Below, one piece after another: positions 54,378-62,762 of a DNA stretch of 64,000 nucleotides. How positions within the stretch are numbered: the first letter of the stretch is position 1; every line of letters begins with the position of its first letter. The stretch lies in contig CAVZTA010000003.1 in NCBI GenBank assembly GCA_963778025.1, positions 248,001 through 312,000 of the forward strand, in the 5' to 3' direction. Origin of the DNA: CAVZTA01 sp963778025. Lineage in GTDB: Bacteria; Chloroflexota; Limnocylindria; Limnocylindrales; CSP1-4. A program made the position numbers and the translations under genes. Below the pieces are notes generated by a model, which was given only the letters and a program-made list of their open reading frames with translations, was not told the DNA's origin and made no database searches.

Positions 54378-55102
54378 GTTTCCTGGAGCGAGTCGATCAG
54401 ACGATCCGGCGCAGCCCGGTCTGGCGCTCGCTGTTCCGGAACGCCTATCCGAACGACGAGCGGACCCGCGCCTACGCGGTCATGAACAACGTGTTCCTGC
54501 ACCTGCACCCGGTGCGGGTGCGCCAGCACGCGGTGAAGTTCGCGTACACGTTCTGCCTGGGCGGGCTGTCGTTCTTCCTGTTCCTCGTCCTGACCGTGAC
54601 GGGCGTCTACCTGATGTTCTTCTACGTCCCGTCGGCGACGTCGGCGTACTCGGACATCCTGGACATCCAGAGCCGTGTGACGTTCGGCTTGCTGACCCGG
54701 AACATCCATCGGTGGGCCGCCCACCTGATGGTGTTCTTCGTGTTCCTGCACATGATGCGGGTCTTCTACCACGGGGCCTACAAGCCGCCGCGCGAGTTCA
54801 ACTGGGTCGTCGGCGTGGTCCTGCTGTTCCTCACGATCATGCTGAGCTTCACGGGCTACCTGCTGCCGTGGGACCAGATCGCGTACTGGGCGATCACCAT
54901 CGGCGGCAACATGGCCGGCTACGCGCCACTGTTCAACACTCCGGGCAAGCTGCTCCTGCTGGGTGGCATCGAGGTCGGGCAGAACACGCTCCTGCGGTTC
55001 TACGTGCTCCACATCATGGCCTTCCCCCTGATCGCGGCCATCTTCCTGGCCGTCCACTTCTGGCGGATCCGCAAGGACGGTGGGATCAGTGGCCCCCTGT
55101 GA
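54374..55102 (+). CDS. petB: Cytochrome b (b6-type N-terminal half)
   Basis: A 242-residue membrane protein from GTG 54374, overlapping the flavoprotein stop by four bases. Four helices with the heme-ligand His pairs: helix B IHRWAAHLMVFFVFLHMMRV (13 residues between) and helix D LHIMAFPLIAAIFLAVHFWR (14 between, as in b6f/b6c types). FAYTFCLGGLSFFLFLVL places Cys61 at the position that binds the extra c-type heme in b6f and Bacillus b6c complexes. PREFNWVVGVVLLFLTIMLS and GYLLPWDQIAYW line the quinone site. It ends RKDGGISGPL, as in Firmicutes QcrB, so the protein is complete without subunit IV. Confidence 0.93.
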   Translation: MSFLERVDQTIRRSPVWRSLFRNAYPNDERTRAYAVMNNVFLHLHPVRVRQHAVKFAYTFCLGGLSFFLFLVLTVTGVYLMFFYVPSATSAYSDILDIQSRVTFGLLTRNIHRWAAHLMVFFVFLHMMRVFYHGAYKPPREFNWVVGVVLLFLTIMLSFTGYLLPWDQIAYWAITIGGNMAGYAPLFNTPGKLLLLGGIEVGQNTLLRFYVLHIMAFPLIAAIFLAVHFWRIRKDGGISGPL

Positions 55103-55143
55103 TGCGGCGATGTCAACGGGACCGCACGCGAACGCCGATGCGC

Positions 55144-55262
55144 GATCCGTCGGCCTTCGGCCTCCGCCCGCCTGGTCCGTCGGCCTGCGGCCGAGGCCTC
55201 GCTCACGCACGGACCGTCGGCCCGCTGGCCTCCGCTGCGCTCGCTCCGCTGCTCGGCGGCGC
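55144..55262 (+). repeat. Palindromic GC-rich stretch between the two cytochrome b genes
   Basis: The 201-bp gap between the cytochrome b genes, in which no gene is visible, has clustered short palindromes such as GGCC-TTC-GGCC, GGCC-TGC-GGCC and GGCCGAGGCC. A longer inverted repeat GGTCCGT/ACGGACC spans 55174-55180 and 55209-55215. It resembles an inserted REP-like element, or a processing/stability site on the operon mRNA. Confidence 0.4.
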
Positions 55263-55303
55263 CTTCGCCTCGACGCCGGCGCGCGGTCCGCAGGAGCCCT
55301 GAG

Positions 55304-55922
55304 ATGACGGACCAGAAGACCGAGACCGAGAAGCGCGTCGTCCTGCCGGTCGATCCGGCGCGGCGCACGGAGATCGACAAGCAGCGCGTGCCGATGTCGG
55401 CGCGTCCGTACCGACTGCTCGCGCTGGTCAAGCAGGACGCCGTCGTCCGGGTCCAGAAGGAGCCCGACGACACGGTCATGACCTGGCCGCATCTCGTCTC
55501 CATCGAGTTCCTCGCCGCGGGCGTCATCAGCGTCTTCCTGCTGCTGATGGGCCTGTTCGTCAACGCGCCGCTGGAGGAGCTGGCGAACCCCAACGTGACG
55601 CCGGCCGTCGCGAAGGCCCCGTGGTACTTCCTGGGCCTCCAGGAGCTTCTCGCCTACTTCCACCCGACCGTCGCCGGCGTCCTCGTGCCCGACGTTCGTG
55701 CTCGTCGGCGCCGCACTCATCCCATATGTCGACCGGGGCGACATCCTGGCCATCCGACCGTCGCAGCGAAAGACCGCCGTCGTGCTGTTCTCGCTGTTCT
55801 GCATCCTTGGCCTGACCGTCACCTTCATCGGCATCTTCTTCCGGGGCCCCGGCTATAACTTCGTCATCCCCTATCTCCAGTTCTTCCCCAACGGGACGAA
55901 CGGTCTGCACTTCGCCCTGTGA
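55304..55922 (+). CDS. petD: Cytochrome b C-terminal half (subunit IV type, one frame change)
   Basis: From ATG 55304 (MTDQKTETEKRVVLPVDPAR) a hydrophilic N-terminus precedes the first helix (FLAAGVISVFLLLMGLFVNA), then LEELANPNVTPAVAKAPWYF with the quinol-site motif (PEWYF in other families, APWYF here) and LGLQELLAYFHPTVAGVLVP. Near 55690 the frame changes and continues FVLVGAALIPYVDRGDILAI and VVLFSLFCILGLTVTFIGIF to the stop 55922. The joined sequence is a normal three-helix subunit IV with a short C-terminal loop. With petB it forms the cytochrome b core. Confidence 0.85.
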
Positions 55923-55938
55923 GCGGGAAGGCACGTCC

Positions 55939-56617
55939 ATGAGCAATTACCACGTCGAACCTGCGGACCAGCCGCAGGCGCTGACGACCCAGGCGATCAA
56001 GGCGCTGCGCCACGAGCAGGTGCAGGGCATCTCGAGGCGGGAGCTGCTGCGCGGGTCGCTCGCTGCGGGCGTCGGGCCTGTGGCTGCTGGAGATCAGCGC
56101 GGGCACGATCGGCTTCCTGTGGCCCAACCTGAAGGGCCAGTTCGGTGGCGAGATCGAGGTCGGCACGTTGGACGACCTCAAGACCGACAATGCCGAGCTG
56201 CCGGTCGACGAGGGCTTCCCGGTGTTCGTGAGCCAGGCGAAGGCGTTCGTCATGCTCATCGATCCGGCGCGTCAGCAGTTCATCCCGGGCAGCGACGACA
56301 CCGGTGACGGCCACGCCCTGAACGTCCGGGCGCTCTATCAGCGCTGCCCGCACCTGGGCTGCAAGCCCAACCCGTGCCTCAAGAACTTCTGGCTGGAGTG
56401 CCCGTGCCATGGCTCCCGCTACGACCGGCTCGGGCAGAAGGTCGCCGGTCCGCAGTACGGCCCCGCGCCGCGGAGCATGGACCGCTTCGCGACGACCGTG
56501 ACCGGCGACGGCACGCTCGTCGTGAACACCGGCAAGATCACGCTGGGACCCCTGCCCATCGCGCTGGGGCAGCCGGGCGTGATCCCGCCGCGCAGCGCCA
56601 CCGGCTGCATCCAGTGA
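55939..56617 (+). CDS. Rieske iron-sulfur protein (one frame change)
   Basis: From ATG 55939 the N-terminus reads MSNYHVEPADQPQALTTQAI and QGISRRELLRGSLAAGVG, a twin-arginine-type anchor. A frame change near 56085 leads into LWLLEISAGTIGFLWPNLKG and GEIEVGTLDDLKTDNAELPV. The [2Fe-2S] ligands are in RCPHLGCKPNP (C-x-H) and ECPCHGSRYDRLG (C-x2-H), with the extra disulfide Cys pair typical of Rieske proteins. About 225 residues. It accepts one electron from quinol at cytochrome b and passes it to the cytochrome c. Starts 17 bp after petD. Confidence 0.88.
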
Positions 56618-56648
56618 TCCACCGCCTCCCCGCATCCCGAGGAGACCG

Positions 56649-57758
56649 ATGACCGACACCCCCGGGCGACCGCCCGAGGAGCGCCTGCCGGCCCCGCGAC
56701 CCGAGCCGACCGTGCCCGCGCCGGCCGACCGCTTCTCGTCCCCGCCCTCGGTCCGCAAGTTCGAGCTCACGCCCGAGCGCGCGGCCGGTGTCGTCCGGCA
56801 ATCCGCGAGCGCACGCTGGGTCGGCTTCCTCGTCGTCACCGTCGTGGCGCTGTTCGTGATCGCGTACTACTTCTACGAGCTCGGTCTGCCGGGTGGCCTG
56901 ACCCTCGCGCGGTTGAGCGCGGAGGAGTCGGCGCAGCAGGTCACGTCCGTCGAGCGCGGCTACAACATCTTCGAGGCGAACTGCGCGCGCTGCCACGGCG
57001 CCAACGGCGAGGGCGGCATCGGTCCCACGCTCAACCGCCAGGACAAGCTGTTCGCGCATCTCAACGAGGACTACCTCCACAACGTCCTCGAGGTCGGCGG
57101 ACGCTATGTGTGCGGCGATCCGCACAGCGTGATGCCCGTCTGGGCCGACACCGGCAACCCGCCCGGCCCACTCAACTACCGCCAGATCGACGACCTCATC
57201 GCGTTCATCCGCTCGGACAAGAGCCAGGAGTACGAGGTGCGCGACGCCGCGCTCAACGAGCCGGTGAAGAACCCGGACGGTTCCGTGAAGACGTTCCACG
57301 GCTGGGTGGACTACACCTACAAGCCGGCCGCCGACGCGACGCCCTACCCGGACTGCTGGAAGGATGAGTTCGCGGCGCCATCCGGCAGCGCGGCCGCGTC
57401 GGGCTCCGCGAGTGCGGCACCGTCAGGCTCGGCGGCACCGTCCGGCTCCGGCTCGGCGGCGCCGTCCGGGTCGGCCGGTGGGACCGCGGTCGACATCACG
57501 GCTTCGGGCATCGCGTTCACCACGCCCACCGTCACGGCACCTGCCGGCACGCCGTTCACGATCCACTTCGACAACCAGGACGCGAACGTCCCGCACAACG
57601 TCCAGGTCAAGGACGCGAGCGGCCAGTCGGTGTTCAAGGGCGAGGTGTTCAGCGGCGTCGCGGCCAAGGACTACCAGGTGAACGCCCTGCCGGCCGGCAC
57701 GTACTCGTTCGTGTGCGACGTCCACCCGAACATGATGGGCACGCTGACCGCGAGCTGA
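56649..57758 (+). CDS. Membrane-anchored cytochrome c fused to blue-copper (cupredoxin) domain
   Basis: A 369-residue protein from ATG 56649. One membrane helix at about residues 57-76 (WVGFLVVTVVALFVIAYYFY) anchors an outward monoheme cytochrome c with NCARCHGANGEGG (CxxCH at 112-116) and a likely Met ligand in DPHSVMPVWADTGNPPGPL. A Ser/Ala/Gly/Pro linker (about residues 243-283) leads to a plastocyanin-like domain with HFDNQDANVPHNVQVKDASG (His ligand) and YSFVCDVHPNMMGTLTAS (Cys, His, Met ligands). All four type 1 copper ligands are visible. It probably carries electrons from the Rieske protein through heme to copper and on to an oxidase or another acceptor. Confidence 0.92.
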   Translation: MTDTPGRPPEERLPAPRPEPTVPAPADRFSSPPSVRKFELTPERAAGVVRQSASARWVGFLVVTVVALFVIAYYFYELGLPGGLTLARLSAEESAQQVTSVERGYNIFEANCARCHGANGEGGIGPTLNRQDKLFAHLNEDYLHNVLEVGGRYVCGDPHSVMPVWADTGNPPGPLNYRQIDDLIAFIRSDKSQEYEVRDAALNEPVKNPDGSVKTFHGWVDYTYKPAADATPYPDCWKDEFAAPSGSAAASGSASAAPSGSAAPSGSGSAAPSGSAGGTAVDITASGIAFTTPTVTAPAGTPFTIHFDNQDANVPHNVQVKDASGQSVFKGEVFSGVAAKDYQVNALPAGTYSFVCDVHPNMMGTLTAS

Positions 57759-57800
57759 TCCACCGCTGATGACCCGCCCGGCGCCGCCGGGCCCGCAAGG

Positions 57801-59321
57801 ATGGAGGACATGGCCAACGCTGCGCTCCCTGCCGGCCGCGCGACCCCGAGGCGTCGGGCCCTGTTCGGGCTGTTCGACGCCGATGGCTGGGGCTGGGCGT
57901 CGGTCAAGGCCGCGTTCTGGTTCGTGTTCATCATCCTGATCCTGGGCTACATCCCCGACCGGGCGTACTACCTCACCGTCAATCAGACGCTCGAGCTCGG
58001 ACTGCTTGCGTGGTCGCCGGTCAACCTGTGCCCGCCCAGCAACGAGGACGTCCCGTGCCCGGCCCCGGCCGGCGCCGTCCTGCCGTGGCACACCTCACCG
58101 ACCGAGCTCGACCTGCCGGCGGCGCGGACCGACGCCGGCGCCGTGCAGGCGGGCTCGAGGGTCGTCGTCGTCGGCGGCTTCGATGGCCAGATCGCGACCG
58201 ACAGCGTGTACATCGCGGAGTCCACGGGCGTCGGCAACTACGCCCCGTTCGTCGAGGGCCCCAGGCTGCCGGCTCCGCGTTCCGACGCGGCGGTCGTCGT
58301 CTACAGCGGCTCGATCTACGTCATCGGTGGTCGCGACGCCTCCGGCGCACCGACGGACACGGTGTTCAGCCTCACACCGCCGACGACCGGTGGCGCGCTG
58401 CCCACCGAGTGGACGCCGGTCGACGCCCTGAAGCTGCCTGGGCCGCTCGCCGGCGCGGCCGGGACGTCGACGGGTGATGGCGTGCTGCTCGTCGGCGGCG
58501 CCAACGGCGACGGTCCGCAGACCGCGGTCTGGAAAGCCCGCTTCGTGACCGACAAGCTGACGCCGTGGGTCCAGCAGCCGGGCCTCCTGTACGAGCCGAA
58601 CGTCGGCGGCGTCGCGGAGGTCGTGGGCGACTACGTGTGGCTCATGGGCGGCCGCAACGCCGACGGGCCGGTGAAGACCGTCCAGGTCGGACTGATCGGG
58701 AACCGCCAGCCCACGACCGGCGGCGCGGCCTCGGCAAGCCCCAGTCCCAGCGCGTCGGCCGCGCCCGGGACCCCGACGACCGACACCGCGCAGGTCACCC
58801 AGTGGCGCGTGAGCGAGCAGACGAACCTCCCCGAGCCGCGCGCGGAGCCGGCCGGGTTCACCGCGAACGGCACCCTCTACGTCATGGGCGGAAGCGATGG
58901 CAGCGCCCCGCGCAGCGAGCTGTACTGGGCGATCCCGGACGCGGACGGGTCGATCCCCGGCTGGCGTCACCTCGCGCAGTCGGACCTGGAGATCGCCACG
59001 GCGGGTGCGACGGGGTTCGCGTCGGGATCGGCGGCGTTCGTCTTCGGCGGCACGACGCCCGAAGGCGTGACGGCCAAGGTCCAGCGGGCCAACCTCGCGC
59101 CGCAGGAGCCGTTCTTCCAGCTCGGCCTCGTCGGCGCGACGGTGCCGGCGCTGAAGATCGACGGTGAGATCGGGCAGCAGCTGGGCTACCTGAACGCGGC
59201 GGGCGCGGGCACGGTGAACTTCATCCTCCTGCTGCTCATCGGCTGGGCGTTCGCCCACAAGGAGCGCACGCGCCAGATCTTCGAGAACCTCCGCAACCGG
59301 CGGCGGCGGCGCAGGGAGTAG
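57801..59321 (+). CDS. Membrane protein with extracytoplasmic Kelch-type propeller
   Basis: A 506-residue protein from ATG 57801; ATG 57810 is an alternative. One N-terminal helix (VKAAFWFVFIILILGYIPDR) and one near the C-terminus (GTVNFILLLLIGWAFAHKER) bracket a beta-propeller. Kelch-like blades show VVVVGGFDGQIATDSVYIAE, SIYVIGGRDASGAPTDTVFS, GVLLVGGANGDGPQTAVWKA, YVWLMGGRNADGPVKTVQVG, TLYVMGGSDGSAPRSELYWA and AFVFGGTTPEGVTAKVQRAN. The Cys pair in LCPPSNEDVPCPAP may form a disulfide. It is 42 bp after the cytochrome c-cupredoxin gene and closes the operon, so it is probably an accessory subunit of the complex. No known complex subunit of this form comes to mind. Confidence 0.82.
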   Translation: MEDMANAALPAGRATPRRRALFGLFDADGWGWASVKAAFWFVFIILILGYIPDRAYYLTVNQTLELGLLAWSPVNLCPPSNEDVPCPAPAGAVLPWHTSPTELDLPAARTDAGAVQAGSRVVVVGGFDGQIATDSVYIAESTGVGNYAPFVEGPRLPAPRSDAAVVVYSGSIYVIGGRDASGAPTDTVFSLTPPTTGGALPTEWTPVDALKLPGPLAGAAGTSTGDGVLLVGGANGDGPQTAVWKARFVTDKLTPWVQQPGLLYEPNVGGVAEVVGDYVWLMGGRNADGPVKTVQVGLIGNRQPTTGGAASASPSPSASAAPGTPTTDTAQVTQWRVSEQTNLPEPRAEPAGFTANGTLYVMGGSDGSAPRSELYWAIPDADGSIPGWRHLAQSDLEIATAGATGFASGSAAFVFGGTTPEGVTAKVQRANLAPQEPFFQLGLVGATVPALKIDGEIGQQLGYLNAAGAGTVNFILLLLIGWAFAHKERTRQIFENLRNRRRRRRE

Positions 59322-59428
59322 CGCTCAGGGCCCCGGCCCGGCTCCTCCGTCGAGTCTCGACTCTCCGTCGCGTCCGCCACGCAGCGGTGGTCCCGGCCAC
59401 CGTGGACCCCCGGGAGGGCTGGCTGCCC

Positions 59429-59797
59429 CTACTCGAACGGGTTCGGGTCGTCCGGTCCGTAGGCGCCGCGGCGGACCGGGAGGTCGGCTCGCTCCCAGGC
59501 GTTCATCCCGCCCGCGACGTTCGCCACATCCGTCCAGCCATTGGCGAGCAGGTGCGCCGCGACCGCCTGCGAGCGGCTGCCGGCGGCGCAGATCACGAGC
59601 ACCGGCTGATCGCGCGGGATCCGGTCGAGGTGCTGACTGACGGTGCTGAACGGCACGTGAAGCGCGCCCTGGGCCCGGACGCCGGCGACCTCGTCGGGCT
59701 CGCGCACATCGACCAGCACCGCCGGCCGGACCGGGTCGCGGCGACGAAGGTCGGCGTACAGGACGTCACACGCTGGGACGGCGGCCGGACCGGTCAT
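59429..59797 (-). CDS. Rhodanese-like sulfurtransferase
   Basis: A 122-residue single-domain rhodanese from ATG 59797. LVDVREPDEVAGVRAQGALH opens the fold, and the active-site loop VICAAGSRSQAVAAHLLANG contains the catalytic Cys. It ends WERADLPVRRGAYGPDDPNP. It transfers sulfane sulfur to cyanide or a protein thiol. The start overlaps the stop of the DUF309 gene upstream by four bases. Confidence 0.92.
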   Translation of the reverse strand: MTGPAAVPACDVLYADLRRRDPVRPAVLVDVREPDEVAGVRAQGALHVPFSTVSQHLDRIPRDQPVLVICAAGSRSQAVAAHLLANGWTDVANVAGGMNAWERADLPVRRGAYGPDDPNPFE

Positions 59798-60288
59798 GCG
59801 GATCTCCGAGCAGCGAGGTGGAGGCGCGGCGCGTCGGCCGCGGTGACGGGCCGGCCGGCGTCGAGGTCCGAGAGACGGGCATCGATGTCGGCGATCAGAC
59901 GGTCGAGGTCGAGCCCGCGGATCCGGCCGCCGGCGACTCCGCTCGCGGCGCCCCCGGCCTCGGCGGCAACCAACCGCTGACGCGCGCCGACGAGGTTCTT
60001 GCGGACGCCCGCCGGGTTGCCGCGGACCGCGTGGACGAACCCCGCGGCGAGCTTGATGAGCCCCTGGTGGAGGGCCCGCTCGGTCGGTTCGTCGGTTCCC
60101 ATCCAGGCGGGTTCCAGGAGCTCGTGCGCCTCGAAGAAGTCGCCGCGGCGATAGGCCGCGATCCCCGCGCGGTACGCCGCCACCCGCTTCTCGACGGGCA
60201 GTGGGCGGTACGCCTTGGCGCGGCCATCCTGGAGGACCGTCCGGCGCTCGCCGCGGTCGGGGGCGGCCCCGCCGGCGCTCGCGCTCAT
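59794..60288 (-). CDS. DUF309 family protein
   Basis: A 164-residue helical protein from ATG 60288. Family motifs are YRAGIAAYRRGDFFEAHELL, EPAWMGTDEPTERALHQGLI and KLAAGFVHAVRGNPAGVRKN, including the conserved EAHE that may bind a metal. The biochemical role is unknown. It overlaps DUF2203 upstream and rhodanese downstream by four bases each, so all three genes are translationally coupled. Confidence 0.9.
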   Translation of the reverse strand: MSASAGGAAPDRGERRTVLQDGRAKAYRPLPVEKRVAAYRAGIAAYRRGDFFEAHELLEPAWMGTDEPTERALHQGLIKLAAGFVHAVRGNPAGVRKNLVGARQRLVAAEAGGAASGVAGGRIRGLDLDRLIADIDARLSDLDAGRPVTAADAPRLHLAARRSA

Positions 60289-60719
60289 GCCAGCTCGGCG
60301 ATCGGCCGGCGGCCGGCGAAACCGGTGGTCAGCTCGTGCCAGTGATCGAACCGCTCCTCGCCCAGCCGCCAGCACAGCCACACCTGGCGCCCCGAGACCA
60401 GCGCCGCCACGTCGAGCAGCCCCGACGGGATGTCGCGCAGCTGGACCGACCGCTCGTCGAGCCAGGCGACCTCGGCCTGCATCTGGTCGACCAGGCCGCG
60501 CATCCGAAGGCGCAGCCGGCGGATGTCGTCGTCCTTGTCGGGCAGCGTGCCTCCGGACCCGCCGCCGCTCGCCGCGGCCCCTTCCAGCGAGGCCTCGCCG
60601 ATGGCGAGCTCGTCGCGGATCGCGATGAGGTCCTCCCGCTGGTCGCGGAGGCGCGCGCACCGCGTCTGGAGCTCAGGCACGAGCGCATCCGCCTCGTCGA
60701 GGTCGTAGAAGCGCGTCAC
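60285..60719 (-). CDS. DUF2203 family protein
   Basis: A 144-residue protein from GTG 60719 (VTRFYDLDEADALVPELQTR). It has the long antiparallel helices of DUF2203 (LRDQREDLIAIRDELAIGEA, LRMRGLVDQMQAEVAWLDER), then RSVQLRDIPSGLLDVAALVS and the conserved C-terminal VWLCWRLGEERFDHWHELTT. No biochemical role is known. First gene of the DUF2203-DUF309-rhodanese unit. A much longer upstream extension of the same frame is a non-coding shadow of the heparinase gene. Confidence 0.9.
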   Translation of the reverse strand: MTRFYDLDEADALVPELQTRCARLRDQREDLIAIRDELAIGEASLEGAAASGGGSGGTLPDKDDDIRRLRLRMRGLVDQMQAEVAWLDERSVQLRDIPSGLLDVAALVSGRQVWLCWRLGEERFDHWHELTTGFAGRRPIAELA

Positions 60720-60757
60720 GCACGGATCGTACCCGTGCGTGACGCGGATCGCCTCCC

Positions 60758-62629
60758 TCAGGACAGCGGCGTGATCGTCGCCACGCCGCCACGCACCTGC
60801 ACCCGCTCGGAGCGGCCACCCACGGTCACCACGACCGAGTACCCGGTCGCGGTGAGTCGCAGGGACCCGATCCTCGCGGCCGGCGTGCCGGCGCCCGGGA
60901 CGAGGAGCGTCAGGAATCGCCCTGTGCTCCCCGAGACCGTCGTCTCGACGACCGGTGCCGCCACCTTCTGCCGGTAGCGATAGGAGATCCACCCCTGGAT
61001 GGGCGATACCGAGCCCTTCACGATCCGGGTGGAACGGATCGCCGCCAGCTGCCGGATGACCAGGTTGCCGCGGTCGCGATGCGTCCGCACGGTCCGGCCA
61101 TCGATCGTCGGCGCCGAGCCCTGGACCAGATGCCAGAGCTGGCGGAAGACGTGCCGCGACGAGCTGGCCAGGCGGTCGTCCACGAGCACGTAGCCGAGCG
61201 TCCGCGAGAACGCCACCGACCGCACGTGAACGACACCCGGCGCCGCGGACGAGCGCACGCGCGCGAACACGAGGGTCGGCGTCGTCGCCTGGTCCAGGAG
61301 CGACGTCGAGCTTGGCCGCCACGCGACGCCATCGACGGCCACGACGTTGTGGCCGCGCCGGCCCGCGATCCACTTCCGCCACGGCGAGTCCTTGCCGTAG
61401 GTGTACAGACCGGGATCCACCAGCAGCCGAGAGCCCCAGCCATAGAGCGTGATCGACCCGCCGTCGGCATGGCCGTGGAACCGCGGAGCCGGACCGAAGC
61501 GCAGCGACAGGAACGTCTCGTCCCGTGGGGCGCGGTGCACGCCCCAGCCGGTGCGCGCGAACAGGAACCCGGCCGCATACCGCACGACGGTCTTCGTCGG
61601 ACGGGGCCCGGACGCACCCGCCGACGATGCGTACTCGTTCGCCGTCCCGGCGATGGACAGACCGCGCGTTCGGATCGTGTCGCCGAGCATCTCGACGGTG
61701 CCGTCGGGCAGCGTCGCATGGACCAGGAAGCCCGGCATCAGGGCGACCCGCTGGAGCGAGGACGCCGGGGTGATGCCGGCCACCCGCAAGCGCCTGATGG
61801 CGAGCGAGTAGCGGCTCCAGTTGAACGCCTGGTAGCCGACCGCCTGCTCGTTCGTGACGCCCTGACGGTCGATGCTGATCGCGGCGAGGTTCGCGATCCG
61901 TCTGGCCGCAAGTCGTCGCCAGTCGGCGCGTCCGACCACGCGTCCGACCTCGAGCAGCCCGATCGACTGGTTCAGGGCGTGGTTGCCGACGCGCACGTAG
62001 AACCCGGGATCGGCGAGCTTCGCGCCGTGCCGGACCAGGAGCCGGCGGAGCCACGGCGTGGACCCATCGGCACGGACGGCGACGAGCGATGGCCGAGCGT
62101 CGGCCAGGCACGCGAGCCGGATGGCCCGCATCGCGGTCGAGTGATCGTTCCAGCTGTAGGGCGAGGGCGGCCGCGCCGTGACGTTGTCGCCCGCCCAGTC
62201 CCGAGCCAGCGCGATCGCTCGCGCGATGAACCGCGTGTCGCCGGTCGAGGCCGTGGCCGCGATCAGGTCCTGGACGGGTTCGAGGCCGTGGAGCCGGAAC
62301 ACCCAGTTCGGATCGTGGAACGGGTCCTCGCGCCACGTCAGGTCGTGGGGCAGGCGGACGGCCGGAAAGGATCCGAGCGTGTACCGGTCCTGGAGCACGA
62401 GGCGCGCGCGGTCCAGCGCCCCGCGCGGCGGCGGACAGAGGGATGGGCGGGCGGCATCGGTCGCGCGGGTCGAGCCTGGCTGTGGCGGACCGATCGCGGC
62501 GTCGACGACGGCCGGCGTCGATCCCGGGTGGCCCGGCACGGACCACAGCAGGGTGACGGCCAGCGCGGCGATGAGCTGGGCAGGACGTCGCGGATGACGA
62601 CCAGGCCCGGGGCGATGGAACGGTCCCAT
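60758..62629 (-). CDS. Secreted heparinase II/III-like polysaccharide lyase
   Basis: A 623-residue protein from ATG 62629. A signal peptide (LIAALAVTLLWSVPGHPGST) is followed by a helical alpha/alpha-toroid domain (residues 70-330, e.g. DPFHDPNWVFRLHGLEPVQD, PPSPYSWNDHSTAMRAIRLA, AKLADPGFYVRVGNHALNQS). Then comes the beta-sandwich heparinase II/III domain with FLSLRFGPAPRFHGHADGGS and LYGWGSRLLVDPGLYTYGKD, the family hallmark with catalytic His. It acts outside the cell on an acidic polysaccharide. Residue pattern fits PL8/PL12/PL15-type lyases, but the substrate is not determined. Confidence 0.9.
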   Translation of the reverse strand: MGPFHRPGPGRHPRRPAQLIAALAVTLLWSVPGHPGSTPAVVDAAIGPPQPGSTRATDAARPSLCPPPRGALDRARLVLQDRYTLGSFPAVRLPHDLTWREDPFHDPNWVFRLHGLEPVQDLIAATASTGDTRFIARAIALARDWAGDNVTARPPSPYSWNDHSTAMRAIRLACLADARPSLVAVRADGSTPWLRRLLVRHGAKLADPGFYVRVGNHALNQSIGLLEVGRVVGRADWRRLAARRIANLAAISIDRQGVTNEQAVGYQAFNWSRYSLAIRRLRVAGITPASSLQRVALMPGFLVHATLPDGTVEMLGDTIRTRGLSIAGTANEYASSAGASGPRPTKTVVRYAAGFLFARTGWGVHRAPRDETFLSLRFGPAPRFHGHADGGSITLYGWGSRLLVDPGLYTYGKDSPWRKWIAGRRGHNVVAVDGVAWRPSSTSLLDQATTPTLVFARVRSSAAPGVVHVRSVAFSRTLGYVLVDDRLASSSRHVFRQLWHLVQGSAPTIDGRTVRTHRDRGNLVIRQLAAIRSTRIVKGSVSPIQGWISYRYRQKVAAPVVETTVSGSTGRFLTLLVPGAGTPAARIGSLRLTATGYSVVVTVGGRSERVQVRGGVATITPLS

Positions 62630-62762
62630 GACTCCCCCTCCAGATGCGACGGGTGAACGCGGCGTCCGACGCAGGTCGTCGGGTCGCGTGACGGTCCGGG
62701 AGGAGGAGCGCCCTCCGCATCGGGCATCGCGGAGCCAGCCTGGCGCGGGCTACGATGCGGGC

